Notes: generated from the sequence alone by a model not told the origin. Shown: positions 9,975 to 19,325, counted from the first letter of the stretch. The stretch: DNA of 64,000 nucleotides from JAVBWI01 sp036677445 (GCA_036677445.1 JAVBWI010000006.1:186001-250000); one strand, 5' to 3'. A program made the numbers and translations.

Positions 9975-10679
9975 TTACACCTCGATATGTTCAAAATATA
10001 CAGCCGCACGATGCACACGCCAACGCCCTGCGGCGGAGCATGCCTGCATCAGTGCCTGCAATAATAACTCGATCTGCAAGCCGCCGGAAGCGTTGAGCAC
10101 GCCTTCGATGGCAAGTTTCGCGGACTCCAGCTGTCCGTCTGCCATGGGCGTATCCCCTTGCATCAGCCTCATGCTTAAGAGCTGCGGGCGGATATCCACC
10201 TGCTTCATGCCGCCTTTGGTACGCTTTGTTACGATGATCGGTCCGCTCTGCAGGGCTTCTATGCCCTGTGTCAGCCGATCGGCGCTGACAGGTGCATCCA
10301 AATAAACCGTAACGGCATAGCGCGCGCGCTGTATGAGCGCGGTAAGCGCGGGCAGCGTTTGCTCAAGCGCCTGTGCGCGCAGCACAACCAGGCCGCGCGG
10401 CAGCGCCGTGTTGATACGCGAAACGAATTCTTCCACCGGCATATCGGTTTCCAGCCGGACATCCATCCACTCCGCATCGCTTGTGTACCCCACCGCGAGC
10501 GCGGAAGCAAACGAAAGCACCGGATGCGGATTGAAGCCCTGTGAATAGCTCAAGGGCAGCTTGGCGCGCCGCATCGCGCGTTGCACCAACCTCTGAATAT
10601 CCAGATGGGAAATAAACCGAAGTTCTTCACCCTTACGAAAGTTGGCAATAATCCGCATATTTTGCACCAAAGCATCCAT
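9975..10679 (-). CDS. TIGR03936 family (DUF2344) radical SAM-linked protein
   Basis: A 234-residue protein of the family found beside, or fused to, TIGR03960 radical SAM proteins in Firmicutes and Actinobacteria. The diagnostic N-terminus GEELRFISHLDIQRLVQRA and YSQGFNPHPVLSFASALAVG are present. Its biochemical role is unknown to me. The start is placed at 10679 (AAAGG about 6 bases upstream); the alternative ATG at 10658 is also possible. Either way it overlaps the 3' end of the upstream radical SAM gene by 26-47 bp, implying translational coupling. A longer upstream reading exists but would lie wholly inside the neighbour. Confidence 0.85.
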   Translation of the reverse strand: MDALVQNMRIIANFRKGEELRFISHLDIQRLVQRAMRRAKLPLSYSQGFNPHPVLSFASALAVGYTSDAEWMDVRLETDMPVEEFVSRINTALPRGLVVLRAQALEQTLPALTALIQRARYAVTVYLDAPVSADRLTQGIEALQSGPIIVTKRTKGGMKQVDIRPQLLSMRLMQGDTPMADGQLESAKLAIEGVLNASGGLQIELLLQALMQACSAAGRWRVHRAAVYFEHIEV

Positions 10680-12468
10680 TGCAGCCTTTGCGGCAATCCG
10701 GTGTATTCGCAGCCTGCATGGCCCTTTCATATTCTGATTTGAGATATTCCTGCTCCACCAGCATATCGATGTGCTGCCAGGGCAGGGCTTCGTCAAGCGC
10801 CCGTTCCCGGTTCGCATAATATGCGGGGTCAAGGCCACAGTCGGAAAACGCCTGCCGCCATGCTTCAGGCCTAAAATGCTCCGCCCAGGAATCAAAGCGG
10901 CAGCCGTGCGCGTAAGCTTCCAACAGCACGCGGCCCAAGCGCCTGTCGCCGCGGGAAAACGCGGCTTCGAGCATGCTGATGGTGGAGTCGTGGTAGTGGT
11001 ATTCCGCGCCGTGAACGCCCTTAAGTGCGGCTTTGAGCAGCTGCTGCTTGCGGCGAAGCTCTTCCATAGTATCCTGCGGCACCCACTGGAAGGGCGTGAA
11101 GGGCTTGGGCACGAAGGAGGAAGCGCTCACCGTAACGCGCAGGCCCTTGCCGCGCTGTTCCTTGGGCAGCTCATAGAACACCCGGCTGACCATGCGTGCA
11201 AGGTCGGCGATACCGATAATATCCTCATCCGTTTCGGTGGGCAGGCCGATCATGAAGTATAGCTTGATGCCTGTCCAGCCCGCCTCAAAGGCGTCGCGCG
11301 CGGCCCGCAACAGGTCTTCTTCCGTTACGCCCTTGTTGATCACGTCCCGCATGCGCTGCGTGCCGGCTTCCGGCGCAAACGTGAGCCCCGCCTTGCGCAC
11401 TTCCTGCATGCGTTCGAGATCCTCTTTTATGAATGTATCGATACGAAGCGACGGCAGGGATACGGATACGCGCTGATTTTCCATACTATCCAGCAATTCC
11501 GGCACCAGGTCATGGATGCAGGAATAGTCGCTGGAGCTCAACGAAAACAGCGAGATCTCATCATAACCGGTGCTTTCCACCAAATCGCGCGCCATGGCGA
11601 GCAGTGTTTCTTTTTTGCGCTCACGCACCGGGCGGTAAATATATCCCGCCTGGCAAAAGCGGCAGCCGCGCGTACATCCGCGGAACAGTTCCAGCGCAAC
11701 ACGGTCGTGCACGATGCCAAGAAAGGGGACGATGGGTTTTCCGATATAGGGCGTGGAATCAAGATCCTTTACCACGCGCCGTTCAATGCTGTCCGGCGCG
11801 GAAGGCTCCAGTTTTTCCAGCGCGGCAAACGCTTCGCCCGCATAGCGCGGCTGATAAAACGAAGGAATATAGACGCCGGGAATTTGAGAAAGCCGGAGCA
11901 GGATATCCCGCTTGCACTTTCCCGCATCCCGCTGTTCACGGTAAGCGTCCACCACTTCCGGCATCAGTTCCTCGCCGTCGCCCAGCAGCACCGCGTCCAT
12001 AAAATCCGCAAGCGGTTCAGGGTTGCAGGCGCAAGGGCCGCCGCAAATAATAAGGGGATATTCCTCTCCCCTGTCCTGTGCGCATGCCGGAATACCGGCA
12101 AGATCAAGCATTGTGAGTATATTGGTGTAGCACATCTCGTACAAGAGCGAGAATCCTACGATATCAAACGCATTGAGCGGACGCTTGCTCTCAAGCGAAA
12201 ATAGCGGCAGGCCGCTTTGGCGCATCGCCTGCTCCATATCCGTCCATGGCGTAAATACGCGTTCGCAGAATATTTCCTCCCGCGCGTTGAGCACGTGGTA
12301 TAGTATGCGCGAGCCCAAATGCGACATGCCGATCTCGTATACATCCGGAAAACAAAGCGCAACATGCACTTGAGCGCTTTGCTTGAAGACCATATTCCAT
12401 TCTCCGCCTGTATATCTTGCCGGCTTTTCAACGGTCGCCAGGATGCCGTTTAATGCCGTGTTATCCAA
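10633..12468 (-). CDS. TIGR03960 family B12-binding radical SAM protein
   Basis: A 611-residue radical SAM protein. The N-terminal part (about 30-190) is a cobalamin-binding-like domain with CFPDVYEIGMSHLGSRI, the radical SAM cluster motif CTRGCRFCQAG (CxxxCxxC) is near residue 265, and the C-terminus carries a cysteine-rich KGCNGCFGAKYADYC. This family always sits with the DUF2344 protein, which overlaps its 3' end. The start is TTG at 12468, with GGGAGGT 6 bases upstream; no ATG is available nearby. Probable role is RNA or cofactor modification, but no substrate is established. Confidence 0.9.
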   Translation of the reverse strand: MDNTALNGILATVEKPARYTGGEWNMVFKQSAQVHVALCFPDVYEIGMSHLGSRILYHVLNAREEIFCERVFTPWTDMEQAMRQSGLPLFSLESKRPLNAFDIVGFSLLYEMCYTNILTMLDLAGIPACAQDRGEEYPLIICGGPCACNPEPLADFMDAVLLGDGEELMPEVVDAYREQRDAGKCKRDILLRLSQIPGVYIPSFYQPRYAGEAFAALEKLEPSAPDSIERRVVKDLDSTPYIGKPIVPFLGIVHDRVALELFRGCTRGCRFCQAGYIYRPVRERKKETLLAMARDLVESTGYDEISLFSLSSSDYSCIHDLVPELLDSMENQRVSVSLPSLRIDTFIKEDLERMQEVRKAGLTFAPEAGTQRMRDVINKGVTEEDLLRAARDAFEAGWTGIKLYFMIGLPTETDEDIIGIADLARMVSRVFYELPKEQRGKGLRVTVSASSFVPKPFTPFQWVPQDTMEELRRKQQLLKAALKGVHGAEYHYHDSTISMLEAAFSRGDRRLGRVLLEAYAHGCRFDSWAEHFRPEAWRQAFSDCGLDPAYYANRERALDEALPWQHIDMLVEQEYLKSEYERAMQAANTPDCRKGCNGCFGAKYADYCQLS

Positions 12469-12576
12469 ATAGTACCTCCCGTTAATTGGCGTAAATCTAA
12501 ATTCAGTTTATCATCATTTGTAAACCGGGTCAATCGGAAGCCCTGACGACGGAGCGGCCTTAAAAGCATCCCCCGT

Positions 12577-13449
12577 TCAGCGCCTGAGCAGTTCGCCCAC
12601 CGTAATTGTATGTCCGTGCTTCGCAATACCTTCGAGCAGCCGGCCTTCATCGAGCTGGCCTAATGTCTGCATATCTTCACCAAGCACCAGCAGCAGATTA
12701 TATCGCGAGGAGGATAATTGCCGCAGAGCCGACCCCGCCGAGAGACCTTCGCGCACGGCGACATGGCGCATGGGCAGCGCCTCGCCGCGGGCAAACGCAT
12801 CCTTACGGCGCAGCATCGCCGCAATTTGCGCATGCGGCGCTGTGCGAAGCTCCCGTATGGCGCCAAGCAGCAGGAAGGCGCCCATGATGAGCAGGAACGG
12901 GTTCAGCATGCCAAAAAGCAGCATATACGCCGTCATACCCAGCAGTATGGCGCTAAAAAGTATGCCAAGCCACGCTGTGATGAGCGTGGCGGTGCGCGGC
13001 CGCAAAAAATGCATCAATATGGAACGCAGCATGCGCCCGCCGTCGAGCGGCAGAGCGGGCATGAGATTGATCAACGCAAGGGCCAGATTGATGGTCAGGA
13101 AATATTGCAGCGCATATTGCGTAACGGGAAAAAGCGATATCGCTACCGCTACCGCCCCCGCGACCACAAAATTGCATAACGGACCTGCCGCCGCAATGTA
13201 AAATTCCGCTTTGCGGGAAAACGGCTGATCGGTCAAATGCGCCACGCCGCCAAAGGGCATGAACTCCACACTGTCCACCGTGTACCCCATGGACCGCGCG
13301 ACAATGGCATGGAACAGCTCATGCAGCGTAAGCGCCACCATTGCCTGTAAAAGTCTGCCAAGAAGCCCCAGCACCACCGCGCCAAACAATACCAGCAGCA
13401 GCCCCGGGTGCAGCCTGACCTGGGTATTGCCGACTTGGAACAGCTTCAT
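12577..13449 (-). CDS. SpoIVFB-like M50 site-2 protease
   Basis: A 290-residue intramembrane zinc metalloprotease. The active-site motif HELFH is at residues 43-47 and the third ligand lies in the NPDG-type run NLMPALPLDGG (Asp136). Five or six hydrophobic segments surround them, and a cytoplasmic region from about residue 195 resembles a CBS-type tail. In Bacillus SpoIVFB cleaves pro-sigma-K in the mother cell and is restrained by SpoIVFA. Here the gene overlaps the SpoIVFA-like gene by 4 bp (ATGA), the expected pairing. No pro-sigma-K is in the window, so the substrate is inferred only from family. Confidence 0.88.
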   Translation of the reverse strand: MKLFQVGNTQVRLHPGLLLVLFGAVVLGLLGRLLQAMVALTLHELFHAIVARSMGYTVDSVEFMPFGGVAHLTDQPFSRKAEFYIAAAGPLCNFVVAGAVAVAISLFPVTQYALQYFLTINLALALINLMPALPLDGGRMLRSILMHFLRPRTATLITAWLGILFSAILLGMTAYMLLFGMLNPFLLIMGAFLLLGAIRELRTAPHAQIAAMLRRKDAFARGEALPMRHVAVREGLSAGSALRQLSSSRYNLLLVLGEDMQTLGQLDEGRLLEGIAKHGHTITVGELLRR

Positions 13450-14132
13450 CCGGCAATCACCAGATCCAGGTAAGTATCCGGCGGCTGCGGTTCGCCTGAA
13501 AGAAGCACGCTCAGACGCAGTGTGCCGTTCTCACCCAAAGTACCCAGCGTATCCTGCCTGCGAATGGGCTGGCCTTCTTCCACCTGAATGGTTGCAAGCC
13601 CGTAATAGATCGTTTCAATATCGTCCGCGTGCATCAGACGCACATATTTTCCCAGCATGCTGTCCTCGCCGACCGCGCGCACCTCTCCCGCCGCAGATGC
13701 GATGACTTCCGCGTTGGGCGCGCCCTCCCATATGGCATATTTCGCTTCCGGCTCCACATATACGGTGGGCGCATTGACAGGCACGATCATTTTGCTGTCG
13801 GTCGAAAACACTTCAAGCGCGTTGGGAAGCTCAACGAACTGCAGCTTGCCAAGCATTTCGTCAAACTCGGATTCCTCGGTGATCGCGCCGCGCACACCGG
13901 AAACCGCCTGCACGGCAACCGGCGTATCCAGCGCCTTCATGCCAAACATCAGCGCGCACGCGGCGCCGCAGATGCCAATCTTAACGAGCAGAGGGGACGG
14001 CACCCATTTTTTGCGATGCTTATTGGAGGCTGTTCGCTTTCTTGAAAATCTGTGTGATTTGTATCGTGGACGAGGCGCGGCACCAATTTCTTCCGTAACA
14101 AACGGAGTGGTGTCCATTCGCTGCAAAGCCAT
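13446..14132 (-). CDS. SpoIVFA-like degenerate M23 (LytM) membrane protein
   Basis: A 228-residue single-pass protein: basic N-terminal tail to about residue 50, one membrane helix (PSPLLVKIGICGAACALMF), then an extracytoplasmic LytM-fold domain in the last 110 residues (IASAAGEVRAVGED ... LGENGTLRLSVLLSGE). The zinc ligands of active M23 enzymes are lost; the usual LHF near the end is LRL, so it is probably not catalytic. That is also how SpoIVFA behaves. The start at 14132 follows GAGAGGGG; an upstream ATG pair at 14153 has no such site. It is translationally coupled to the SpoIVFB-like protease it presumably regulates. Confidence 0.85.
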   Translation of the reverse strand: MALQRMDTTPFVTEEIGAAPRPRYKSHRFSRKRTASNKHRKKWVPSPLLVKIGICGAACALMFGMKALDTPVAVQAVSGVRGAITEESEFDEMLGKLQFVELPNALEVFSTDSKMIVPVNAPTVYVEPEAKYAIWEGAPNAEVIASAAGEVRAVGEDSMLGKYVRLMHADDIETIYYGLATIQVEEGQPIRRQDTLGTLGENGTLRLSVLLSGEPQPPDTYLDLVIAG

Positions 14133-14198
14133 ATAGAGGCCCCCTCTCATCATACCGAGTAATTCAGTATATGCGAGGGTTCGACGGAATATTGCGCG

Positions 14199-15359
14199 CT
14201 AACGCCGTTGCTGTCGACGCATCCAAACATTGAGCACGACGCCCACCGTCATCATGTTCGCGAGCAAATTGGAGCCGCCGTAGCTTACGAACGGCAGCGG
14301 GATTCCGGTAACAGGCATTAAGCCTATCGTCATGCCGACGTTTTCAAACACATGCGCAAGCAGCATACCTGTGGCGCCGATCACCAGACATGTGCCAAAA
14401 TGGTCCTTTGCGTGCAATGCGATCCACAGCCAGCGAAAGATTAACAGAAAATACACCACGATCAATATGGTGCCGCCCACGAAGCCGAAGCCTTCCACAA
14501 TGCCGGAAAACACAAAATCCGTATGTCGCTCCGGCACATACTTCAGCTGTGCGAGCGTACCTTCCGTAAAGTAACCTTTCCCCAACAGCTGCCCGGAACC
14601 AATGGCCTCCTTGCTGCGCAAAACATGCAGGCCTGCCCCCTGCGGGTCAAGCGACGGATCCAAAAACACATCGATGCGCTTTTTTTGATCACCGCTGAGC
14701 AGGTAAAAATAGCTTAACGGCAGCATGGCGGCGCCTACCGCAAGGGCGCTGAGTATATACTTCCAGCTGATTTTGGAAATGAACAGTATGCAAATGAATA
14801 TCGCTAAAAACACAACGGCCGTGCCCATATCGGGCTGTTCCACAACCAATACAAACGGTATGGCAAAATACAGCGCAAGCAGGCCTATATCTTTCAGGTT
14901 CCTCAGAGCGCCGTCACGTTCCACAACGTCCGACGCCAGCTTGGAAAGCATGATAATCAGCGTCACCTTGCACATTTCCGATGGTTGGAACGCGCGTGTG
15001 CCGATGGTGAACCAGCCGAGCACGCCGCGCGTGGATTCGCCGATAACAAGCAGTATCGCCAATAATGCCACATTGCCCCAGTAAATGTACTTTATGGCGA
15101 CGCGAAACAGCGTATAGTCGATGGCCAGCATAACGAACAACGCCGCAAGCCCTACGAGGAAGTTGAGGACCTGACGCTGTACATATTCGAGATTCAGTTT
15201 CGCTAAGATATCCGCCGTGCCGGCCTCTTCCCCGGTAAACGGCTCGGCCATGACGTTGCCGATTGTAAACAAACCGAAAGCCACCAGGCCGAGCATCAGC
15301 ACGATGGTGATCCATTCGATATTTTTGGCTTTTTGCCTTGCGTTACGGTCGCTTTGCAC
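14199..15359 (-). CDS. rodA: RodA/FtsW family peptidoglycan glycosyltransferase (SEDS)
   Basis: A 386-residue polytopic SEDS protein that polymerises lipid II during elongation or sporulation. About ten hydrophobic helices are present, with the family motifs GTRAFQPSEMCK near residue 120 and PFVSYGGSNLLANM near the C-terminus. RodA is favoured over FtsW because in Clostridia rodA commonly precedes the SpoIVFA/SpoIVFB pair and TIGR03960 genes as here. The start is GTG at 15359, with GAAGGGAG about 5 bases upstream; no ATG is nearby. No partner class B PBP is encoded in this window. Confidence 0.93.
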   Translation of the reverse strand: MQSDRNARQKAKNIEWITIVLMLGLVAFGLFTIGNVMAEPFTGEEAGTADILAKLNLEYVQRQVLNFLVGLAALFVMLAIDYTLFRVAIKYIYWGNVALLAILLVIGESTRGVLGWFTIGTRAFQPSEMCKVTLIIMLSKLASDVVERDGALRNLKDIGLLALYFAIPFVLVVEQPDMGTAVVFLAIFICILFISKISWKYILSALAVGAAMLPLSYFYLLSGDQKKRIDVFLDPSLDPQGAGLHVLRSKEAIGSGQLLGKGYFTEGTLAQLKYVPERHTDFVFSGIVEGFGFVGGTILIVVYFLLIFRWLWIALHAKDHFGTCLVIGATGMLLAHVFENVGMTIGLMPVTGIPLPFVSYGGSNLLANMMTVGVVLNVWMRRQQRR

Positions 15360-15380
15360 GAAGCTCCCTTCTTCTGCTTA

Positions 15381-16613
15381 TCAATCTACGGCGTTTTCTT
15401 TTGCTTTTCGGAGGGAAAACCAATCCTGCACCTGCTCGTAGAGAAGCACATACTTATCCAGCGTGGCCATTCTGACGATGGGCATATTCAGGCGCGAGGC
15501 GGCGGGCACGCTTTCACTGTTGAGTATACGATCCAGCAGCATCAGCGATTGGGCGCTTGCTTCATAGTATGGCTCCAGCACAAAGGCATAAATGTCATTT
15601 TCCCGCATGAGCGCTATGGCATCATCACTGATGCCGTACCCCGCGACGGAAATGGTAATGGACTGTATCAACCCGGAAGGCACAGGCGTGACCGATGTTC
15701 CCATCGATCCCGCCGATACGGGGGGCGTACTTACAGGGGAAGCCGACGGCGCCGGAGAGGGCGAGGGCGTCAGGGAAGTCTTTGGCGTATCCTTGGGCGA
15801 GGGCGACGCGGTACCCTCCGGCGCGCCGTCGCGTTTGAAAATACTTTGCGCCTGCTCACGCGCGCGCACAGCGATCAACGCGCCATCCACATCCGTACAG
15901 AAAAGCCCTTTGATGTCCCTGTTCCAAAGGATATGATTGGCCAGTTCGTCGATTGCCGCCTGCTGCTCCGATGCCGTACGCGTAAAGTAAGCCACATTAT
16001 ATTGCGGATAATAGGTAGCGATGGCCGCCACAAAGCCGTTGTAGGTGGGAACCGGCGTGCGGCCGTATACCAAAACTTTCCCAGCCTTGCATTCGCGCTC
16101 CACCATTCGTTCGGCAACGCCCATGGCAACTTCCTCTGTATACCCTATAAGATCCGCTACCGCATTGGCCGTAACACCAGTACCCGAAGCGCTGAAATAA
16201 GGCACCACCACAGGAATGGACAGCTCCGCCGCGCGTGCAATGGCGCTTGCGTTTGCTCCATCCGGACTCCAGATTAACAGCCCGGCACAGCCTTCTTCCG
16301 AAGCCTGCTCCACTGCGGCGACCGAGGCCGTTCCAGACTTCGCATGGTACAGCTTAGCGGGATAGCCCAAATTCTCGGCAGTTCTTAAAAAACCATGCAT
16401 GGCAGTGCACAGCGACAGCTCTTCTGATTGCGGGATGATAAAGCCGATCAGCGTATCGGATACATTGACCGCCGCGGCAGTCTGCGCTTCCGGCTGTTGC
16501 GTTGCGTCCGGGGTTTGCGTTTCTTCTACCGCTGGCGCCGTGCAGCCTGCAAATAAAAGCAGGCACAGCAGGCATGCCAGTATGGTATTCAAGCCTAAAG
16601 CGGCCGTTTTCAT
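15381..16613 (-). CDS. Sugar-binding-like lipoprotein with a Pro/Ser/Thr-rich insertion
   Basis: A 410-residue exported lipoprotein resembling type 1 periplasmic binding proteins (LacI/ribose-binding fold). The signal peptide ends in the lipobox LFAGC with Cys24. Binding-fold features are IGFIIPQSEELSLCTAMHGF near residue 56 and GCAGLLIWSPDG near 108. Unusually, residues 262-314 are a low-complexity Pro/Ser/Thr run placed inside the fold, not at a terminus, and the C-terminal lobe resumes afterwards. GGAGGAAG precedes the ATG at 16613; the longer reading from 16688 has no site. No ABC transporter genes are adjacent, so it may be a sensor or an orphan receptor. Confidence 0.82.
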   Translation of the reverse strand: MKTAALGLNTILACLLCLLLFAGCTAPAVEETQTPDATQQPEAQTAAAVNVSDTLIGFIIPQSEELSLCTAMHGFLRTAENLGYPAKLYHAKSGTASVAAVEQASEEGCAGLLIWSPDGANASAIARAAELSIPVVVPYFSASGTGVTANAVADLIGYTEEVAMGVAERMVERECKAGKVLVYGRTPVPTYNGFVAAIATYYPQYNVAYFTRTASEQQAAIDELANHILWNRDIKGLFCTDVDGALIAVRAREQAQSIFKRDGAPEGTASPSPKDTPKTSLTPSPSPAPSASPVSTPPVSAGSMGTSVTPVPSGLIQSITISVAGYGISDDAIALMRENDIYAFVLEPYYEASAQSLMLLDRILNSESVPAASRLNMPIVRMATLDKYVLLYEQVQDWFSLRKAKENAVD

Positions 16614-16695
16614 TCCACTTCCTCCTGTGCGCCACGCGAATTTTTGCCGAAATAGTGCGGAACGCCGGATGCCGATCGTTTGTTCCATGCCCTCT

Positions 16696-16724
16696 ATTTT
16701 ACATCATCCAACCCGCGCTGTCAT
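16696..16724 (-). promoter_or_regulatory. Promoter of the sugar-binding lipoprotein gene
   Basis: Minus strand ATGACA (16719-16724), 17-bp spacer, TAAAAT (16696-16701), about 80 bp upstream of the start. Confidence 0.55.
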
Positions 16725-16774
16725 CTGTGCGCTCTGAAATTCACAGCTTGGACAAGAATAGCGCATGCTTGCCG

Positions 16775-16795
16775 AAAAAGCGGCATACCGCTTTT
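16775..16795 (-). terminator. Candidate terminator of pgi
   Basis: On the minus strand the hairpin AAAAGCGG-TATG-CCGCTTTT ends in a run of five T. The stem is short in GC pairs and lies about 150 bp beyond the pgi stop, so confidence is moderate. The symmetrical A/T flanks would let it act on both strands. Confidence 0.45.
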
Positions 16796-16941
16796 CCAGC
16801 CGTTTCGCAGGCGGCGTCCCGTTATGGGCCGGAAGTGGGCATGCAAGACATCCACTCCGGTGCACGGATCGTCAGAGTGGACGAATTGATATAGTCGCTG
16901 CACTATTTGTTGATATTGGGAACATTATGCTTTTGCTGCAA

Positions 16942-18369
16942 TTAAATGATATACCGCTCCCGCCGCGCCGGCCGCGCATCCAGTTCCGCTTTCTTTTGCT
17001 CAAAGCCGGGCTTGCCTAAAAGCGCGTATGTGGCGTTCTTTCCTTCTTCCACGCCGGGCTGATCGAAAGCGTTGATGGCCAACAGTTCGCCCGCGAATGC
17101 CGTTTGTACCTCCAGCAGATATAGCAGCTGCCCGACGGTAAACGCGTTGACCTCCGGCAGCGTAATGGTATGGCTCATATGCCCGCTTTTCATCAACGCG
17201 TATTCCGTAGCGAGCTGCTCTGCTTTTATCAGTTCGTTGAGCGTATGCCCGCCCAGGAAGGCGACATCGGGGATATCCGAAAAGCCTTCGGGAATGCTGA
17301 CCGTTGCGCGATAACTTTCCACGCCGAGGAACGTCACGACCTTATCGAAGGGGCCCTCGGTATACAGCTGCACCTGGCTGTGCTGATCCGTCACGCCCAG
17401 CGCCTTAACGGGCGTCTGGCCCGCAAATACATCCCGTCCGTCGTTTCCGTACCGTTTGCCAAGAGATTCAGCCCAAAGCTGCGCATACCAGTCCGCCATG
17501 TATTTGAGCGAATCGGCGTACGGCATCATGACCGAAATATTGCATCCGCGCCGCATGGCGATAAACTGCAGCGTCGCGAGCATATAGGCCGGGTTATGCC
17601 ATATGTCGGATACCTTGCACAGTTCATCCGTATACGCTGCGCCCGCAAGAAGCGCACGTATGTCGATGCCGCAGACCGCCGCCGCCAGAAGCCCTACCGG
17701 GCACAGTTCGCTGAAGCGTCCGCCTACCCCCTCGGGCACATAGAACGTCTTCAGATCCAGCCGCTTCGCGATCTTGATGAGGTTGCCCTTCTTTTCATCC
17801 GTAGTGGCAATCAGGTGATTAGAAAGCGCATCCTCGCCCAGACGCTCCCGCAGCATCGCCGTCAGTATTAAAAGCTGCGACATCGTTTCGCTGGTACCAC
17901 CCGATTTTGTGATCACGTTGAATACGGTATCCTTCACGTCGATCACGTCGAGAAGCGCGGCCATGCGCTCCGGGTCTACATTATCCTCCACAAACAGGCG
18001 GGGGCCGCCGCGGCGTTCACGGGGCAGATCGTTATAATGCAAATGATTCAAAGCCTGCTGTACCGCTATGGGACCCAGCGCACTTCCGCCGATACCCAGC
18101 AGGACAAAGTTTTCACACCTGCCCGCGATATCGGCCGCCGTTTCAAGAATGTCTTCAACGATGGTATCCTGGTTGTAAGGCAGTTCGCGCCATTTCATCT
18201 GCCCGCGCTTAATTTCCATAGAAAGCGCGGCAGCTTCAAGCCGGGGCTTCAGCTGCACGATTTCGGAAGCGGAGATACCCCGCGCACCCAGCGTCTCCTC
18301 CATCATATTGTTGAAATCCACCCGGATGCGCATTTGCGCCCGCCATGCCTTGTCGAAATACTGCTCCAT
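16942..18369 (-). CDS. pgi: Glucose-6-phosphate isomerase
   Basis: Interconverts glucose 6-phosphate and fructose 6-phosphate in glycolysis and gluconeogenesis. The 475-residue product has the Firmicute-size SIS-domain pair, with VLLGIGGSALGP near residue 90 for sugar phosphate binding, VITKSGGTSET near 155, and GVGGRFSELCPVG near 215. GGGAGGAATT precedes the ATG at 18369; an in-frame codon at 18390 would leave that site inside the gene. It follows the TIM-barrel isomerase gene by 39 bp and is probably co-transcribed with it. Confidence 0.97.
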   Translation of the reverse strand: MEQYFDKAWRAQMRIRVDFNNMMEETLGARGISASEIVQLKPRLEAAALSMEIKRGQMKWRELPYNQDTIVEDILETAADIAGRCENFVLLGIGGSALGPIAVQQALNHLHYNDLPRERRGGPRLFVEDNVDPERMAALLDVIDVKDTVFNVITKSGGTSETMSQLLILTAMLRERLGEDALSNHLIATTDEKKGNLIKIAKRLDLKTFYVPEGVGGRFSELCPVGLLAAAVCGIDIRALLAGAAYTDELCKVSDIWHNPAYMLATLQFIAMRRGCNISVMMPYADSLKYMADWYAQLWAESLGKRYGNDGRDVFAGQTPVKALGVTDQHSQVQLYTEGPFDKVVTFLGVESYRATVSIPEGFSDIPDVAFLGGHTLNELIKAEQLATEYALMKSGHMSHTITLPEVNAFTVGQLLYLLEVQTAFAGELLAINAFDQPGVEEGKNATYALLGKPGFEQKKAELDARPARRERYII

Positions 18370-18408
18370 TTCAATTCCTCCCACGTGCATGCACTGCTTT
18401 TTTCCGTT

Positions 18409-19230
18409 TCATAGAACGCTGCCGTCCAGGCAACGCTTCACCTGCAGATAGCTCTTTAGGAACTCTTCGTCATCATGGTACATATCGCTGTATACCTCCA
18501 AAAAGGCGGGACCGGCATACCCTTTTCGTTTGAGTGCATCGCCTAAATCCGCAAAGTCGCATTCACCCCGCCCCGGCATGACCGGCAGCACATAACCGGG
18601 CATGTGCTTATAATCGCATATGTGCAAATTCACCATGCGTTCGCCGATGGCTTCGACATACTCGACAGGCGCATAACCGCTGCGAACAGCCTGTTTGATA
18701 TCCAGCGTGAAACGCAGGTCGTCGGACTTTGTCGCCTCCAAAAGGCGCGGCCCGAAGGAAGGCATATGGAACAGGCACCAACTCACGTTTTCCCATGCAA
18801 GCGTAAGGCCGTAAGCGGCCGCCGTTTCACACAGTTCCTGCACGATAGGCCCAATACGGGGCAGTTCCATGTTTTTTACCGCGCCGTTCAAGCCCGAAGG
18901 CCCGTGCATAACATAGCAGCTCGCGCCCAACCGCCTGCCCGCACGCAATACCTGCTCGTAAAGGCGCATAGCATCCGCCCGCTGCCGGGGGTGCAAGGAG
19001 AACAATTGCGGCTCGAACTGCGTACCCATGGGATGCACGCTATACACCCGCAGGCCGTTCTCACGTATTCGCCCGTCAAGCAGCGTTATAAAATCTTCCT
19101 CATATTCGGAAAACGTATTGAGGAATATCTCGCAAATAGATGCCCCGAATGCCGCTATGCGGGCTGGAGCATCCTCTACACTGCATTTACTGAACAGGCT
19201 CGCCGTCGATATGCCTACCTGCAAGTACAT
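18409..19230 (-). CDS. Sugar phosphate isomerase/epimerase family TIM-barrel protein
   Basis: A 273-residue protein of the xylose-isomerase-like TIM barrel (AP endonuclease family 2). Supporting runs are EIFLNTFSEYEED near residue 33, YSVHPMGTQFEPQ near 63, VMHGPSG near 105, LAWENVSWCLF near 145, FTLDIKQAVRSG near 173 and LHICDY near 198, which carry the His/Glu/Asp metal ligands in family order. Actual substrate is unknown; members act on inosose, fructoselysine or hydroxypyruvate. AGGAGGCG precedes the ATG. It heads a two-gene unit with pgi, consistent with a sugar interconversion role. Confidence 0.85.
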   Translation of the reverse strand: MYLQVGISTASLFSKCSVEDAPARIAAFGASICEIFLNTFSEYEEDFITLLDGRIRENGLRVYSVHPMGTQFEPQLFSLHPRQRADAMRLYEQVLRAGRRLGASCYVMHGPSGLNGAVKNMELPRIGPIVQELCETAAAYGLTLAWENVSWCLFHMPSFGPRLLEATKSDDLRFTLDIKQAVRSGYAPVEYVEAIGERMVNLHICDYKHMPGYVLPVMPGRGECDFADLGDALKRKGYAGPAFLEVYSDMYHDDEEFLKSYLQVKRCLDGSVL

Positions 19231-19251
19231 CGCCTCCTGTTGTCGGATATT

Positions 19252-19260
19252 AGTATACCA
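19252..19260 (-). promoter_or_regulatory. Promoter of the TIM-barrel isomerase-pgi unit
   Basis: Minus strand TGGTATACT, an extended -10, with TTTTCC 17 bp further upstream. Transcription would start about 15-20 bp before the ATG at 19230. Confidence 0.55.
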
Positions 19261-19310
19261 TCCTCCCCTGCCCGGGAAAAGATTTTTGTTTTTTGCTTCA
19301 GATGTACATG

Positions 19311-19319
19311 TGTTATACT
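19311..19319 (+). promoter_or_regulatory. Extended -10 promoter of the DUF3810 gene, next to the start codon
   Basis: Plus strand TGTTATACT (TGn plus TATACT at 19314-19319). The expected transcription start, about 7 bases downstream, coincides with the ATG at 19326, which has no Shine-Dalgarno sequence. A poor -35 (TTGCTT at 19293-19298) has a 15-bp spacer. Confidence 0.55.
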
Positions 19320-19325
19320 ATGCGC

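Larger units (their letters stand above)
16614..16941. other. 328-bp intergenic region between the lipoprotein gene and pgi
   Basis: No convincing gene on either strand. It holds the promoter of the lipoprotein gene (16696-16724) and a candidate terminator for pgi (16775-16795). The remainder, including a weak inverted repeat TCCACTC / GAGTGGA near 16853-16885, shows nothing I can assign. Confidence 0.6.

Noticed and set aside
16760..16900. Short plus-strand frames between the lipoprotein gene and pgi
   Set aside because: No ribosome sites, no motifs, and they cross the probable pgi terminator.
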